8,737 nt of DNA from Desulfobacterales bacterium (lineage in GTDB: Bacteria > Desulfobacterota > DSM-4660 > Desulfatiglandales > Desulfatiglandaceae): contig JAKLQB010000194.1 in NCBI GenBank assembly GCA_022013615.1, positions 1 to 8,737 of the forward strand, written 5' to 3'. This document shows, piece after piece, positions 1-6,409 of the stretch. The first letter of the stretch is position 1, and every line of letters begins with the position of its first letter. The translations under genes and the position numbers were made by a program. Under the pieces are notes generated by a model, which saw only the letters and a program-made list of their open reading frames with translations, was not told the DNA's origin and did no database searches.

Positions 1-2427
1 GATTTCCTTCAGAGAGGGATCGTTTCCAATGAATTTTTGATCCAGCTCGAGATGGGTGAGCACCCTGGGGTCCTCTCCGTATAGGTATTCGTCAGGTTGA
101 TATTCATTTGCCCCTGTTGCGATTATTGCTATCCCATGTTCAACGGTCTCTTCCCTGCCGGAAGAACTCAGGGTCGTCTTGAAATTTCCTACAAATCCCT
201 CCACATTTCTTAATTCCGTATCCAGATGAACTTTTACGTTGCTGTCCGACTTAACCGATTTAATGAGATCCGCCAGGTTTTCCTGTATATCCTCTCCCTT
301 CCAGGTCCTGAAGAGATGACGTGCCATGCCCCCCAGGTGAGCGGGGCGTTCCACAAGATCCACCTGGTAGCCCTGATCAGACAGGCTCTTGGCCGAGGCC
401 ATACCAGAGATGCCACCGCCTATCACAAGTGCCCTCTGATTTACATCAAGTTCAGCCTCCTCAAGGGACTCCATTAAGGCAACTTTGGCCACGGCCATGC
501 GAACCAGGTCTTTGGCCTTTTCAGTGGCCATGTCCGGATCATCTTTATGGACCCATGAATCCTGGTTGCGGATATTGGTCATCTCAAACAGATACTTGTT
601 TAACCCGGCAGCAGTAAGGGTTTCCTGGAACAGGGGCTCATGGGTCTTGGGCGTGCAGGCGGCAACTACAATCCGGTTGAGGGTATTCTCTTTTATCACC
701 TGGGCTATGGTCTCTTGTGTATCCTGGGAGCAGGTATAAAGATTGTCAGTTACATACTCCACATAGGGAAGGGATGCTGCATAATCCCGCACCGCAGGCA
801 CATCCACAACGCCGCTTATATTGATACCGCACTGGCATACGAATACGCCAATACGGGGCCTTTCGCCGAATATATTCCTCTCTTCCGGGACCTCCCTTTC
901 TTTTGTCAAGGTATTCCTTGCCTGGCTCAAGAGGGCACCGGCTTCCGCTGCCGCTGAACTTGATTCAATCACAGACTGTGGAATATCCTTGGGACCGGCA
1001 AAAGCGCCGCATACGTAAATACCCTTTTTTGAGGTTGCCACAGGATGGAAGGAATCTGTTTCGCAGAATTGACCTTCCGTAAGATCAATATCAAGGTTTC
1101 TGGCAAGTTCTACGAGCTCAGGCGGTGTCTCCAGCCCCACTGAAAGGACCACCATGTCAAAGGACTCATCTGCTGTATCCCCGTTTTCGTCCACGTATGG
1201 GATGACCAGAACGTCACTTCCTTCAACAGACTCTATGGCAGGGACCCTGGAACGAATAAAGCGAACCCCATGCTTTTTACTGGCGTCATCATAAAATCGC
1301 TCAAAGTCCTTGCCGTGTGTCCGCATATCCATGAAGAAAATGGCACAGTCAAGATCATTCCCCGCATGTTCCTTTGCGATAACCGCCTCTTTTATGGCAT
1401 ACATACAGCAAACCGATGAACAATAACCGTGGTCACATTTGTGGTTATCCCTGGAGCCGACACATTGGAGCCATGCGATCTTTTTAGGCTCTTTGTTATC
1501 CGAAGGCCGCACAAGATGACCCATAGTGGGGCCGGATGCAGAAAGTATTCTCTCAAACTCCATGGAAGTGACGATATTTGGATTTCTTCCGTAGCCATAG
1601 GCCTCAAATCTGGAAGGATCAAAAGGCTGAAAACCGGTGGCGAGGACGATGGCACCTACATTTAACTCGATGATCTCATCCTGCTGGCTGTAGTCAATTG
1701 CGTTAGTCCCACAAAATGCAGAACATATCTGACAGCCACCGGTTTTAAAATGCATACATTTGGTCCGATCAATGGCGGGCGTGTTGGGAATGGCCTGTGC
1801 GTATGGGACGTAAATGGGTTTTCGTCCCTTAAGGCCCATATCATACTCAGATGGGATGGGCTGAATGGCGTGCCTGGTAATGTCTTCAAGCTTTATGTGC
1901 CCGGTGGGGCAAACAAAGGCACAGGCACCACAGCCCATGCAGACATCTGTCTGAATATGGAAAGGTGTATCCACTTTCATTTCTACACCGCGCCCTGTCA
2001 GGCCGAGGGCGCTGTTTCCCATTCGTTCGCAGATACGCACACAGAGCCCGCAGAGAATACAATCATCGTCTTCCTTTTTAAAACGCGGCTCTTTGATGTC
2101 ATATTGCGCTGCGAGTTCTTTGATAACCTGCACATCCGGACAGCGGGCAAGTAGTAATTCCACAATAAGTTTACGCCCCTTGTGAACCGCTTCAGTGTCC
2201 GTGTTGACTTCCATGCCTTCCCATATGGGATAGTTACATGCGGTGACAAACCGGGTTTTTCGGCCATCGAAAAGTTCTACAGTGCAAAGGCGGCACATTC
2301 CTGCCGGTTCTAAAGCTTCATGATAGCACAGGGTTGGAATGTCTACTCCGTATTTCCTGGCAACTTCAAGGATATATTGTCCTTCTTCTCCCTGAACTTC
2401 TTTACCATTGAGCTTAAAAGTGATCAT
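1..2427 (-). CDS. hdrA: NuoG-type ferredoxin / HdrA fusion flavoprotein (3' end beyond window)
   Basis: An uninterrupted frame runs from ATG at 2427 to the window edge (809 codons, no stop), with AAGGA six bases before the start. Residues 1-90 are a plant-type [2Fe-2S] ferredoxin (Cys34, 45, 48, 64). Two [4Fe-4S] motifs follow (Cys123/126/129/133 and Cys163/166/169/173), as in the N-terminus of NuoG or HydA. From about residue 194 it is HdrA: the GRKPIYVPYAQAIP stretch, Cys224-x7-Cys232-xx-Cys235-xxx-Cys239, the flavin-domain VGAIVLATGF, and CVGSRD with Cys336/340/341. A second HdrA copy starts near residue 525 with the N-terminal CQCG domain (Cys531/533) and continues into a Rossmann motif, GGGISG, at 670-675. 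That second copy lacks the NDCAMC/U motif. The first copy lacks its own Rossmann N-terminus, which is encoded separately at 5022-5417. Inferred role: cytoplasmic FAD and Fe-S electron hub of a bifurcating complex. It is the last visible gene of the operon, 17 bases after the NuoF gene. Family assignment is secure; redox partners are inferred. Confidence 0.95.
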   Translation of the reverse strand, partial: MITFKLNGKEVQGEEGQYILEVARKYGVDIPTLCYHEALEPAGMCRLCTVELFDGRKTRFVTACNYPIWEGMEVNTDTEAVHKGRKLIVELLLARCPDVQVIKELAAQYDIKEPRFKKEDDDCILCGLCVRICERMGNSALGLTGRGVEMKVDTPFHIQTDVCMGCGACAFVCPTGHIKLEDITRHAIQPIPSEYDMGLKGRKPIYVPYAQAIPNTPAIDRTKCMHFKTGGCQICSAFCGTNAIDYSQQDEIIELNVGAIVLATGFQPFDPSRFEAYGYGRNPNIVTSMEFERILSASGPTMGHLVRPSDNKEPKKIAWLQCVGSRDNHKCDHGYCSSVCCMYAIKEAVIAKEHAGNDLDCAIFFMDMRTHGKDFERFYDDASKKHGVRFIRSRVPAIESVEGSDVLVIPYVDENGDTADESFDMVVLSVGLETPPELVELARNLDIDLTEGQFCETDSFHPVATSKKGIYVCGAFAGPKDIPQSVIESSSAAAEAGALLSQARNTLTKEREVPEERNIFGERPRIGVFVCQCGINISGVVDVPAVRDYAASLPYVEYVTDNLYTCSQDTQETIAQVIKENTLNRIVVAACTPKTHEPLFQETLTAAGLNKYLFEMTNIRNQDSWVHKDDPDMATEKAKDLVRMAVAKVALMESLEEAELDVNQRALVIGGGISGMASAKSLSDQGYQVDLVERPAHLGGMARHLFRTWKGEDIQENLADLIKSVKSDSNVKVHLDTELRNVEGFVGNFKTTLSSSGREETVEHGIAIIATGANEYQPDEYLYGEDPRVLTHLELDQKFIGNDPSLKEI

Positions 2428-2444
2428 AAGGTATCCTTACTATA

Positions 2445-4298
2445 CTATTTGATAACAACGGCATTAAACTTACAGGCATCGTAACAGATGCCGCACTTAA
2501 TGCACTTGTCCTGATCTAATTCATGGAGTTTTTTCTTCTCACCGGTTATGGCTTTCTCCGGGCATTTAAGTGCGCACAGACGGCAGCCATTGCAGGTTTC
2601 TTCGTCAATCTCGTAATGGAAAAGGGATTTGCATACCCCTGCCGGGCATTTCTTGTCTCTAATATGGGCCTCGTACTCATCACGGAAATAGTTTATTGTT
2701 GTGAGTACCGGGTTGGGGGCCGATGTTCCCAGTCCGCACAGTGAAAAATTTTTGATCATGGTTCCCAGTTCTTCAAGAAGTTCAATATCTCCCTCTTTAC
2801 CATTTCCTTTACAGATATCGGTCAGGATCTCCAGCATTCGCTTGATCCCTTCACGGCAGGGATTGCATTGACCACAGGACTCTTCTTTGAGGAAATCCAC
2901 AAAATAACGAGCCACATCTACCATGCAGGTATCTTCATCCATCACGATCATACCGCCCGAGCCCATTATGGATCCCACTTTTGTTAGCTCATCAAAATCC
3001 ACTCCCAGGTCCAGAAATTTTTCAGGAATGCACCCGCCTGAAGGGCCTCCGGTTTGTACGGCCTTGAATTTCTTCTTCTTGGGGATACCGCCGCCGATGT
3101 CATATATAATGGTCCGTAAACTGGTTCCCATGGGGACCTCTACAAGACCCGTGTTCACCACTTTCCCAACCAGTGAAAATATCTTGGTGCCCTTGCTTCT
3201 ATCGGTGCCTATAGAAGCATACCAATCCGCACCATTGTTGATAATTACTGGAATATTGGCCCAGGTTTCAACATTGTTCAGGTTAGAGGGGCCTTGTCTA
3301 TAACCCTTCTCCACAGTATGTATATATTTTGCCCTTGGTCTTCCCGGTCTACCTTCAAGAGAGGCCATTAAAGCTGTTGACTCGCCACATACAAAGGCCC
3401 CGCCTCCACGGCTGACATGAATGTCAAAATCAAAACCGGAACCTAAAATATTTTTGCCTAAAAGACCCAATTCTTCCGCCCTTTTCAGGGCAATGGATAA
3501 GTTTTTTACTGCCAATGGGTATTCGTGCCGCACATAGACAAATCCTTTATGGGAGCCGATGGCTATGGCCCCAATGATCATTCCCTCCACGATAATATGA
3601 GGGTTTCCCTCCAAAAGGCTTCTGTCCATATAGGCACCGGGATCTCCCTCGTCAGCATTACAGATGACAAATCTATCTCCATCATGATGACGGCAGGTCT
3701 CCCATTTTATACCGGTGGGGAATCCGCCGCCCCCACGACCCCTTAATCCCGATTTTTTTACCTGGTCAACAATTTGGTCAGGAGTCATAGTAAACAGGGC
3801 TTTTTCAAGTGCCCTGTAACCACCCACCGCTATGTAATCTTCAATGCTGGTGGGGTCAATCATGCCATTGCTACCGAAAATGATTCTCTTTTGGAGTTTG
3901 TAAAAAGGGATTTCATGTTCATGGGTGATTTTCTTCTTGGTGGCTGGGTCTTTAAAGATTAGAGATTTAATCAACTCGTTGTTTTTAAGGGTCTTTTCGA
4001 CTATTTCCGGGATATTATCCTCCTTGACTTGAGGGTAAAAAATGCCTTCCGGATGGATGACCATAATCGGACCCTTTTCGCAAAAACCATGGCAGCCCGT
4101 GAGCTTTACCTCCAATTTATCTTGCATACCCTGCCTGGCCAACTCCTCCATCAGTGCCTTATGCACTTTCGCTGTTCCATAGGCACCGCAGCCCGAACCG
4201 GCGCAGAGTGAAATCAGCCTCCTGTTCCCCTGCTGTTGACTGTCCTGGAGTGAAATCCTGAGCTTTTCCAGCGCCGCCCTATTGTCTGATCCTGTCAT
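2445..4298 (-). CDS. nuoF: NuoF-like NADH-binding FMN/Fe-S subunit with N- and C-terminal ferredoxin domains
   Basis: A 617-residue protein of the NuoF/HndC/HydB type, longer than NuoF of complex I because of added domains at both ends. Residues 25-115 are a thioredoxin-like [2Fe-2S] domain (Cys32, 37, 69, 73). The FMN/NADH core has GRGGGGFPTG at 187-196, CNADEGDPGAYMDR at 213-226 and RGGGAFVCGEST at 297-308. An SLBB-like stretch lies around 370-430. The N3 [4Fe-4S] cluster ligands are Cys475, 478, 481 and 521. A CPAGVC motif (551-556) leads to two [4Fe-4S] ferredoxin motifs (Cys569/572/575/579 and Cys599/602/605/609). The expected role is NAD(H) oxidation or reduction at FMN with transfer to the NuoE-, NuoG- and HdrA-type subunits next to it. 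The start is ATG with GGAGG 12 bases upstream, a long spacing, but no closer in-frame start exists. The gap to the upstream NuoE gene is enlarged by the foldback element at 4349-4540. Confidence 0.96.
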   Translation of the reverse strand: MTGSDNRAALEKLRISLQDSQQQGNRRLISLCAGSGCGAYGTAKVHKALMEELARQGMQDKLEVKLTGCHGFCEKGPIMVIHPEGIFYPQVKEDNIPEIVEKTLKNNELIKSLIFKDPATKKKITHEHEIPFYKLQKRIIFGSNGMIDPTSIEDYIAVGGYRALEKALFTMTPDQIVDQVKKSGLRGRGGGGFPTGIKWETCRHHDGDRFVICNADEGDPGAYMDRSLLEGNPHIIVEGMIIGAIAIGSHKGFVYVRHEYPLAVKNLSIALKRAEELGLLGKNILGSGFDFDIHVSRGGGAFVCGESTALMASLEGRPGRPRAKYIHTVEKGYRQGPSNLNNVETWANIPVIINNGADWYASIGTDRSKGTKIFSLVGKVVNTGLVEVPMGTSLRTIIYDIGGGIPKKKKFKAVQTGGPSGGCIPEKFLDLGVDFDELTKVGSIMGSGGMIVMDEDTCMVDVARYFVDFLKEESCGQCNPCREGIKRMLEILTDICKGNGKEGDIELLEELGTMIKNFSLCGLGTSAPNPVLTTINYFRDEYEAHIRDKKCPAGVCKSLFHYEIDEETCNGCRLCALKCPEKAITGEKKKLHELDQDKCIKCGICYDACKFNAVVIK

Positions 4299-4348
4299 GT
4301 TAAAACCGAACCTCCGTTACGACTATGCCGTTAAGAAGCAAGTTGTTT

Positions 4349-4362
4349 ACCCTAACGTTGCA
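4349..4362. repeat. Left terminal inverted repeat of the foldback element
   Basis: The 14 bases accctaacgttgca are the exact reverse complement of 4527-4540. The flank on the outer side is ttgttt. Confidence 0.85.
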
Positions 4363-4526
4363 GACCTGCACCGAGGAAAAACGCGCCAGAGTGCTCCAGA
4401 TGTGGCTGAGCACAGCCTTGGACAGGTCGTAGCATACTTAACAGTATGTGAGATCCTGGCCAATGCGAGCACAGGCGCAGATGGTGTGCTCTGGTGCGAG
4501 CGTAGCGGTTTTTGCCGGTGTGGGTT

Positions 4527-4540
4527 TGCAACGTTAGGGT
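4527..4540. repeat. Right terminal inverted repeat, overlapping the nuoE stop codon
   Basis: The 14 bases tgcaacgttagggt pair exactly with 4349-4362. The NuoE gene reads into this repeat on the minus strand and stops at the TAA at 4536-4534 within it. Confidence 0.85.
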
Positions 4541-5007
4541 TTGTATCCTTCAATAACATCCACGGCACTGGAACGATCGAGACCACCGTGAGTTTCCTGA
4601 TTCACCGTAAGAACAGGGCCAGAGGCGCAACAGCCCACGCAACGAACTGCTTCCAGGGTAAAAAGATTGTCATCGGTTGTCTGACCTTCCTTTATTTTCA
4701 GTTTTTCTTTTAGTGCATCCATTATTTTATCTGCTCCCCGCACATGACACGCAGTACCGGTACAGACATTGACAATGTATTTGCCCCGGGGCTCGAGACT
4801 GATGGTTTTGTAAAAGGTGGCCACGCTGTATATCAAACTTTCCTTAACCCTCAGTCTTTCCATCAAAATTGGAATTACTTCCGGTGGCACATAGTTATAC
4901 ATGTCGCTGATATCCTGCATGATCATAAGCAGGGTTTCAGGATTCACGTTATAGTTTTCGATGATTGCGTCTATCTTTTCCCAATCAATCGTGACACCTG
5001 TATCCAT
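4534..5007 (-). CDS. nuoE: NuoE-like thioredoxin-fold [2Fe-2S] subunit
   Basis: A 157-residue protein of usual NuoE/HndA length. An N-terminal helical part (about 8-65, with YVPPEVIP and SVATFYK motifs) precedes a thioredoxin-like domain. The [2Fe-2S] ligands are Cys82 and Cys87 in CTGTACHVRG and Cys123 and Cys127 in CVGCCASGP. It should act with the NuoF-like protein as the NADH-oxidising diaphorase pair in the cytoplasm. The ATG at 5007 lies 14 bases after the HdrA-N stop. The AGGAGG ribosome site overlaps that stop codon and sits ten bases from the start, suggesting coupled translation. The C-terminus (GYKP then TAA) falls in the terminal repeat of the foldback element, so the last residue or two and the stop come from the insertion. 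The Fe-S domain itself is complete and function is probably kept. Confidence 0.95.
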   Translation of the reverse strand: MDTGVTIDWEKIDAIIENYNVNPETLLMIMQDISDMYNYVPPEVIPILMERLRVKESLIYSVATFYKTISLEPRGKYIVNVCTGTACHVRGADKIMDALKEKLKIKEGQTTDDNLFTLEAVRCVGCCASGPVLTVNQETHGGLDRSSAVDVIEGYKP

Positions 5008-5021
5008 TCTCGGACAGCCTC

Positions 5022-5417
5022 CTAAGGTTCTTTGAAATCAATTGCTATATTTGTGACAGGGCAGTTTTCAACGCAGCTCCCGCATCCGGTGCAGAGTTCC
5101 ATATTGATGCTGCGTGCTCTTTTTTTGATCTTCACCTTGAAATTTCCAGGGGTGCCCTCCACGGATTCCAAATCCGCATAGGTGATAAGTTCTATGTTCA
5201 AATGCCGGCCGACCTCGACCAGTTTAGGGGAGATAATTCACATGGCACAATCATTGGTAGGGAAAGTCTTGTCAAGTTGAGCCATTACTCCCCCTATGGA
5301 AGGGCTTTTTTCAAGGAGGTAGACGTAGTATCCGGAGTCAGCCAGATCAAGGGCGGATTGCATACCGGCAATCCCGGCACCAACAACCAGGACCGAACCG
5401 ACAGGTTGTTTAGACAT
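5022..5417 (-). CDS. hdrA: HdrA N-terminal FAD/Fe-S piece, predicted selenoprotein (in-frame UGA = Sec60)
   Basis: The frame runs from ATG at 5417 (AAGGAG six bases upstream, in-frame TGA just before) to TAG at 5022-5024: 131 residues if the UGA at 5238-5240 is read as selenocysteine. The protein opens with a Rossmann FAD motif, [10 protein letters not shown] (9-18), then LEKSPSIGG (35-43). [24 protein letters not shown] follows, with Sec60 where HdrA proteins have the second Cys of NDCAMC. It ends with one [4Fe-4S] motif (Cys109/112/115/119). HdrA is an established selenoprotein family in some methanogens and anaerobic bacteria. Homology and reading frame are unbroken on both sides of the UGA and a SECIS-like hairpin lies just downstream, so recoding fits better than a nonsense mutation. 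Full HdrA is several hundred residues, and this product stops right after the first ferredoxin motif. The rest of that HdrA appears inside the fusion protein at 1-2427. First gene of the electron-transfer operon. Confidence 0.9.
5205..5222 (-). promoter_or_regulatory. Bacterial SECIS-like hairpin
   Basis: Starting 15 bases after the UGA, the minus strand reads CTGGTC-GAGGTC-GGCCGG. The first and last six bases form a six-pair stem (four Watson-Crick pairs, two G-U) around the loop GAGGUC. The loop begins 21 bases past the UGA, and its AGGUC core matches the apical loop of the well-studied E. coli fdhF SECIS. Bacterial SECIS elements lie inside the coding region shortly after the UGA with a G early in the loop, as here. 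It would recruit SelB with Sec-tRNA. Confidence 0.8.
5238..5240 (-). other. UGA codon predicted to encode selenocysteine (residue 60)
   Basis: On the minus strand the codons read AAT GAT TGT GCC ATG TGA ATT ATC. The UGA replaces the Cys codon of the HdrA NDCAMC motif, with conserved HdrA sequence on both sides in the same frame. Confidence 0.88.
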
Positions 5418-5477
5418 ATGGAACTCCTTAACTCATAATTGGAATATGTGATAGGTATGATAGACTTGATGGTGCGA

Positions 5478-5507
5478 AACATACTGTGCAACCATTGAAA
5501 CTGTCAA
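5478..5507 (-). promoter_or_regulatory. Sigma-70-like promoter of the hdrA/nuoEF operon
   Basis: On the minus strand a consensus -35 box TTGACA (5507-5502) is followed after 18 bases by TATGTT (5483-5478), a four-of-six match to the -10 box. Transcription would start near 5471, leaving a leader of about 54 bases before the ATG at 5417. The position upstream of the first gene of the operon supports it. No operator was recognised nearby. Confidence 0.55.
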
Positions 5508-5750
5508 TAAAAATCTTCCCGCCAAATATAAAAAGAGCTTTGTTTTGAAGGTGAAAATGGGGTGGTAGGTGTATGCAATATCAGCGATGACTTGTGTTAG
5601 CAATTTATAGTTTTAAAAATAGATTAAAAATATCGGCAGGTTAAAGGGGGTCGAAATTTGTGGCTGTGGAGGGATGGTAATTTGCGTTCTACTGAGGCCC
5701 TTTAAGAACTTTTTCCTTTTTTAAGGACCGATTGACAAAAACAGCACATT

Positions 5751-5896
5751 GTTCACAGGTCCCGCTACACAGGGTTTCCTTTTTTTCCCTGGTTTGTCTT
5801 TCGTATTTCAGTCTTGTGATGCAAGTTGTGCCCGTGAACGTTGAACCCTGTCGAAGATCCCGTCTGAAGCGAAGCGGAAGCGGGGAACCTGTGAAC
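5751..5896. repeat. Nested inverted repeat behind the receiver gene; possible foldback repeat or 3' hairpin
   Basis: Outer arms gttcacaggtcccgct (5751-5766) and agcggggaacctgtgaac (5879-5896) pair over ten plus six bases with a two-base bulge. Inside, acagggtt (5769-5776) pairs with aaccctgt (5844-5851). The structure starts eight bases past the stop of the upstream receiver gene. It could therefore be a small dispersed repeat or a 3' end that terminates or protects the signalling transcript. There is no U-run in the position expected for a classical intrinsic terminator. It is unrelated in sequence to the element at 4349-4540. Confidence 0.55.
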
Positions 5897-5904
5897 GCTT
5901 ACCT

Positions 5905-6354
5905 TTATTTTTTGGGATAAAGCTTGCCGCCGATTCGGACAGCCTTGCCCTTTTTGATCAGGCCCTCTTCTAAAAGTTCCTTAATTTTTGGTAGAAGCTT
6001 TTCTTTATCCACAGGTTTCTCAAAGAACTCATCCACTTTGAAATAGTCTTCATCTCCCCATTTTTCAAGCCGGACGCCCAGTTCATCTCCCATTCCTGAT
6101 ACCCCAATAATGGGAATATCCTTAAGATCGGGATTTGTACGCACTTTTTTACACACATCAAGCCCGGAGTAGATACTCTCCATCATGACATCCAGCAGAA
6201 TCAAGTCGGGGTGCTCTTTTTCGATAAGATCAATTCCCTTTTGACCGTCCTCGGCAGTCAATGTTTCATAGCCGTTCCGCTTTAAAAACGTCTCCATTGT
6301 GAAAAGGTAATCAGGGTTATCATCTATAATGATAATTTTTGCAGGATCTTCCAT
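5905..6354 (-). CDS. Single-domain response regulator (CheY-like receiver)
   Basis: A 149-residue receiver. The acidic pocket is Asp11/Asp12 in IIIIDDN, the phospho-acceptor is Asp55 in LILLDVMM, the switch Ser is Ser86 in GVSG, and Lys113 is in EKPVD. A short basic tail (about 125-149, ending GGKLYPKK) replaces any output domain, so it probably acts by protein contact or as a phosphorelay intermediate. I chose the ATG at 6354 because GGGGGTG lies five bases upstream and the receiver fold begins right after it. An ATG at 6390, preceded by AAGG, would add 12 residues and cannot be excluded. It lies 55 bases after the PAS kinase, which is its likely phosphodonor, and is the last gene of the signalling operon. 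Confidence 0.88.
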   Translation of the reverse strand: MEDPAKIIIIDDNPDYLFTMETFLKRNGYETLTAEDGQKGIDLIEKEHPDLILLDVMMESIYSGLDVCKKVRTNPDLKDIPIIGVSGMGDELGVRLEKWGDEDYFKVDEFFEKPVDKEKLLPKIKELLEEGLIKKGKAVRIGGKLYPKK

Positions 6355-6409
6355 ACTATCACCCCCTCTTGTAATTTTTTTTCTGTTCATCAAATACCTT
6401 CATATGGGA

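Larger units (their letters stand above)
4349..4540. mobile_element. 192-base foldback (MITE-like) element between nuoE and nuoF
   Basis: The ends are perfect 14-base inverted repeats, accctaacgttgca at 4349-4362 and its reverse complement at 4527-4540. The match continues inward imperfectly for about 11 more bases (shared acc..caccg). The similarity goes on along both arms: ccagag, a cca..tg block, ctg.gc, tgg.cagg and catac occur in the same order in each. The arms meet near the middle at catact-taac-agtatg (4433-4448), so the whole unit is one long imperfect palindrome. The flanks are ttgttt (4343-4348) and ttgtat (4541-4546), a possible 6-base target duplication with one mismatch. There is no coding sequence inside. 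It breaks an otherwise tightly packed operon, and its right end supplies the last residues and TAA stop of the NuoE gene. The best reading is a non-autonomous miniature element; a long structured intercistronic RNA is the alternative. Confidence 0.75.
5418..5904. other. Intergenic region between the signalling and electron-transfer operons
   Basis: There are 487 bases without a supportable gene on either strand; the short open frames show no recognisable motifs. Contents: a nested inverted repeat at 5751-5896, just after the upstream receiver gene; an A/T-rich middle (about 5590-5640 and 5700-5740) with no clear signal; and the promoter at 5478-5507. I saw no tRNA, riboswitch or CRISPR repeat. 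Confidence 0.7.

Noticed and set aside
1392..2267. Short minus-strand frames within the fusion gene (for example 1392-1655 and 1998-2267).
   Set aside because: They are out-of-frame shadows of the 809-codon open frame that carries all the Fe-S and HdrA motifs.
2923..3303. A plus-strand open frame of 126 codons.
   Set aside because: It lies fully antisense to the conserved NuoF core, whose motifs prove the minus-strand reading.
4282..4713. A 143-codon plus-strand open frame across the foldback element.
   Set aside because: It covers the antisense of nuoE, the palindrome and the nuoF start, shows no domain, and its composition follows from the genes on the other strand.
5022..5417. Reading the HdrA N-terminal gene as a pseudogene broken by a nonsense codon.
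   Set aside because: The frame and HdrA conservation continue past the UGA, the codon sits at the family's known Cys/Sec position, and a SECIS-like hairpin follows at the usual distance.
5702..5734. A possible intrinsic terminator at the ccttttttaagg stretch.
   Set aside because: The stem is only five pairs of mostly A/T and no U-run follows on either strand.
6359..6403. A 14-residue minus-strand mini-frame (MKVFDEQKKNYKRG) ending just before the receiver ATG, a possible coupling leader.
   Set aside because: It is too short to support as a gene and overlaps the alternative receiver start at 6390. It may only help ribosome re-entry.
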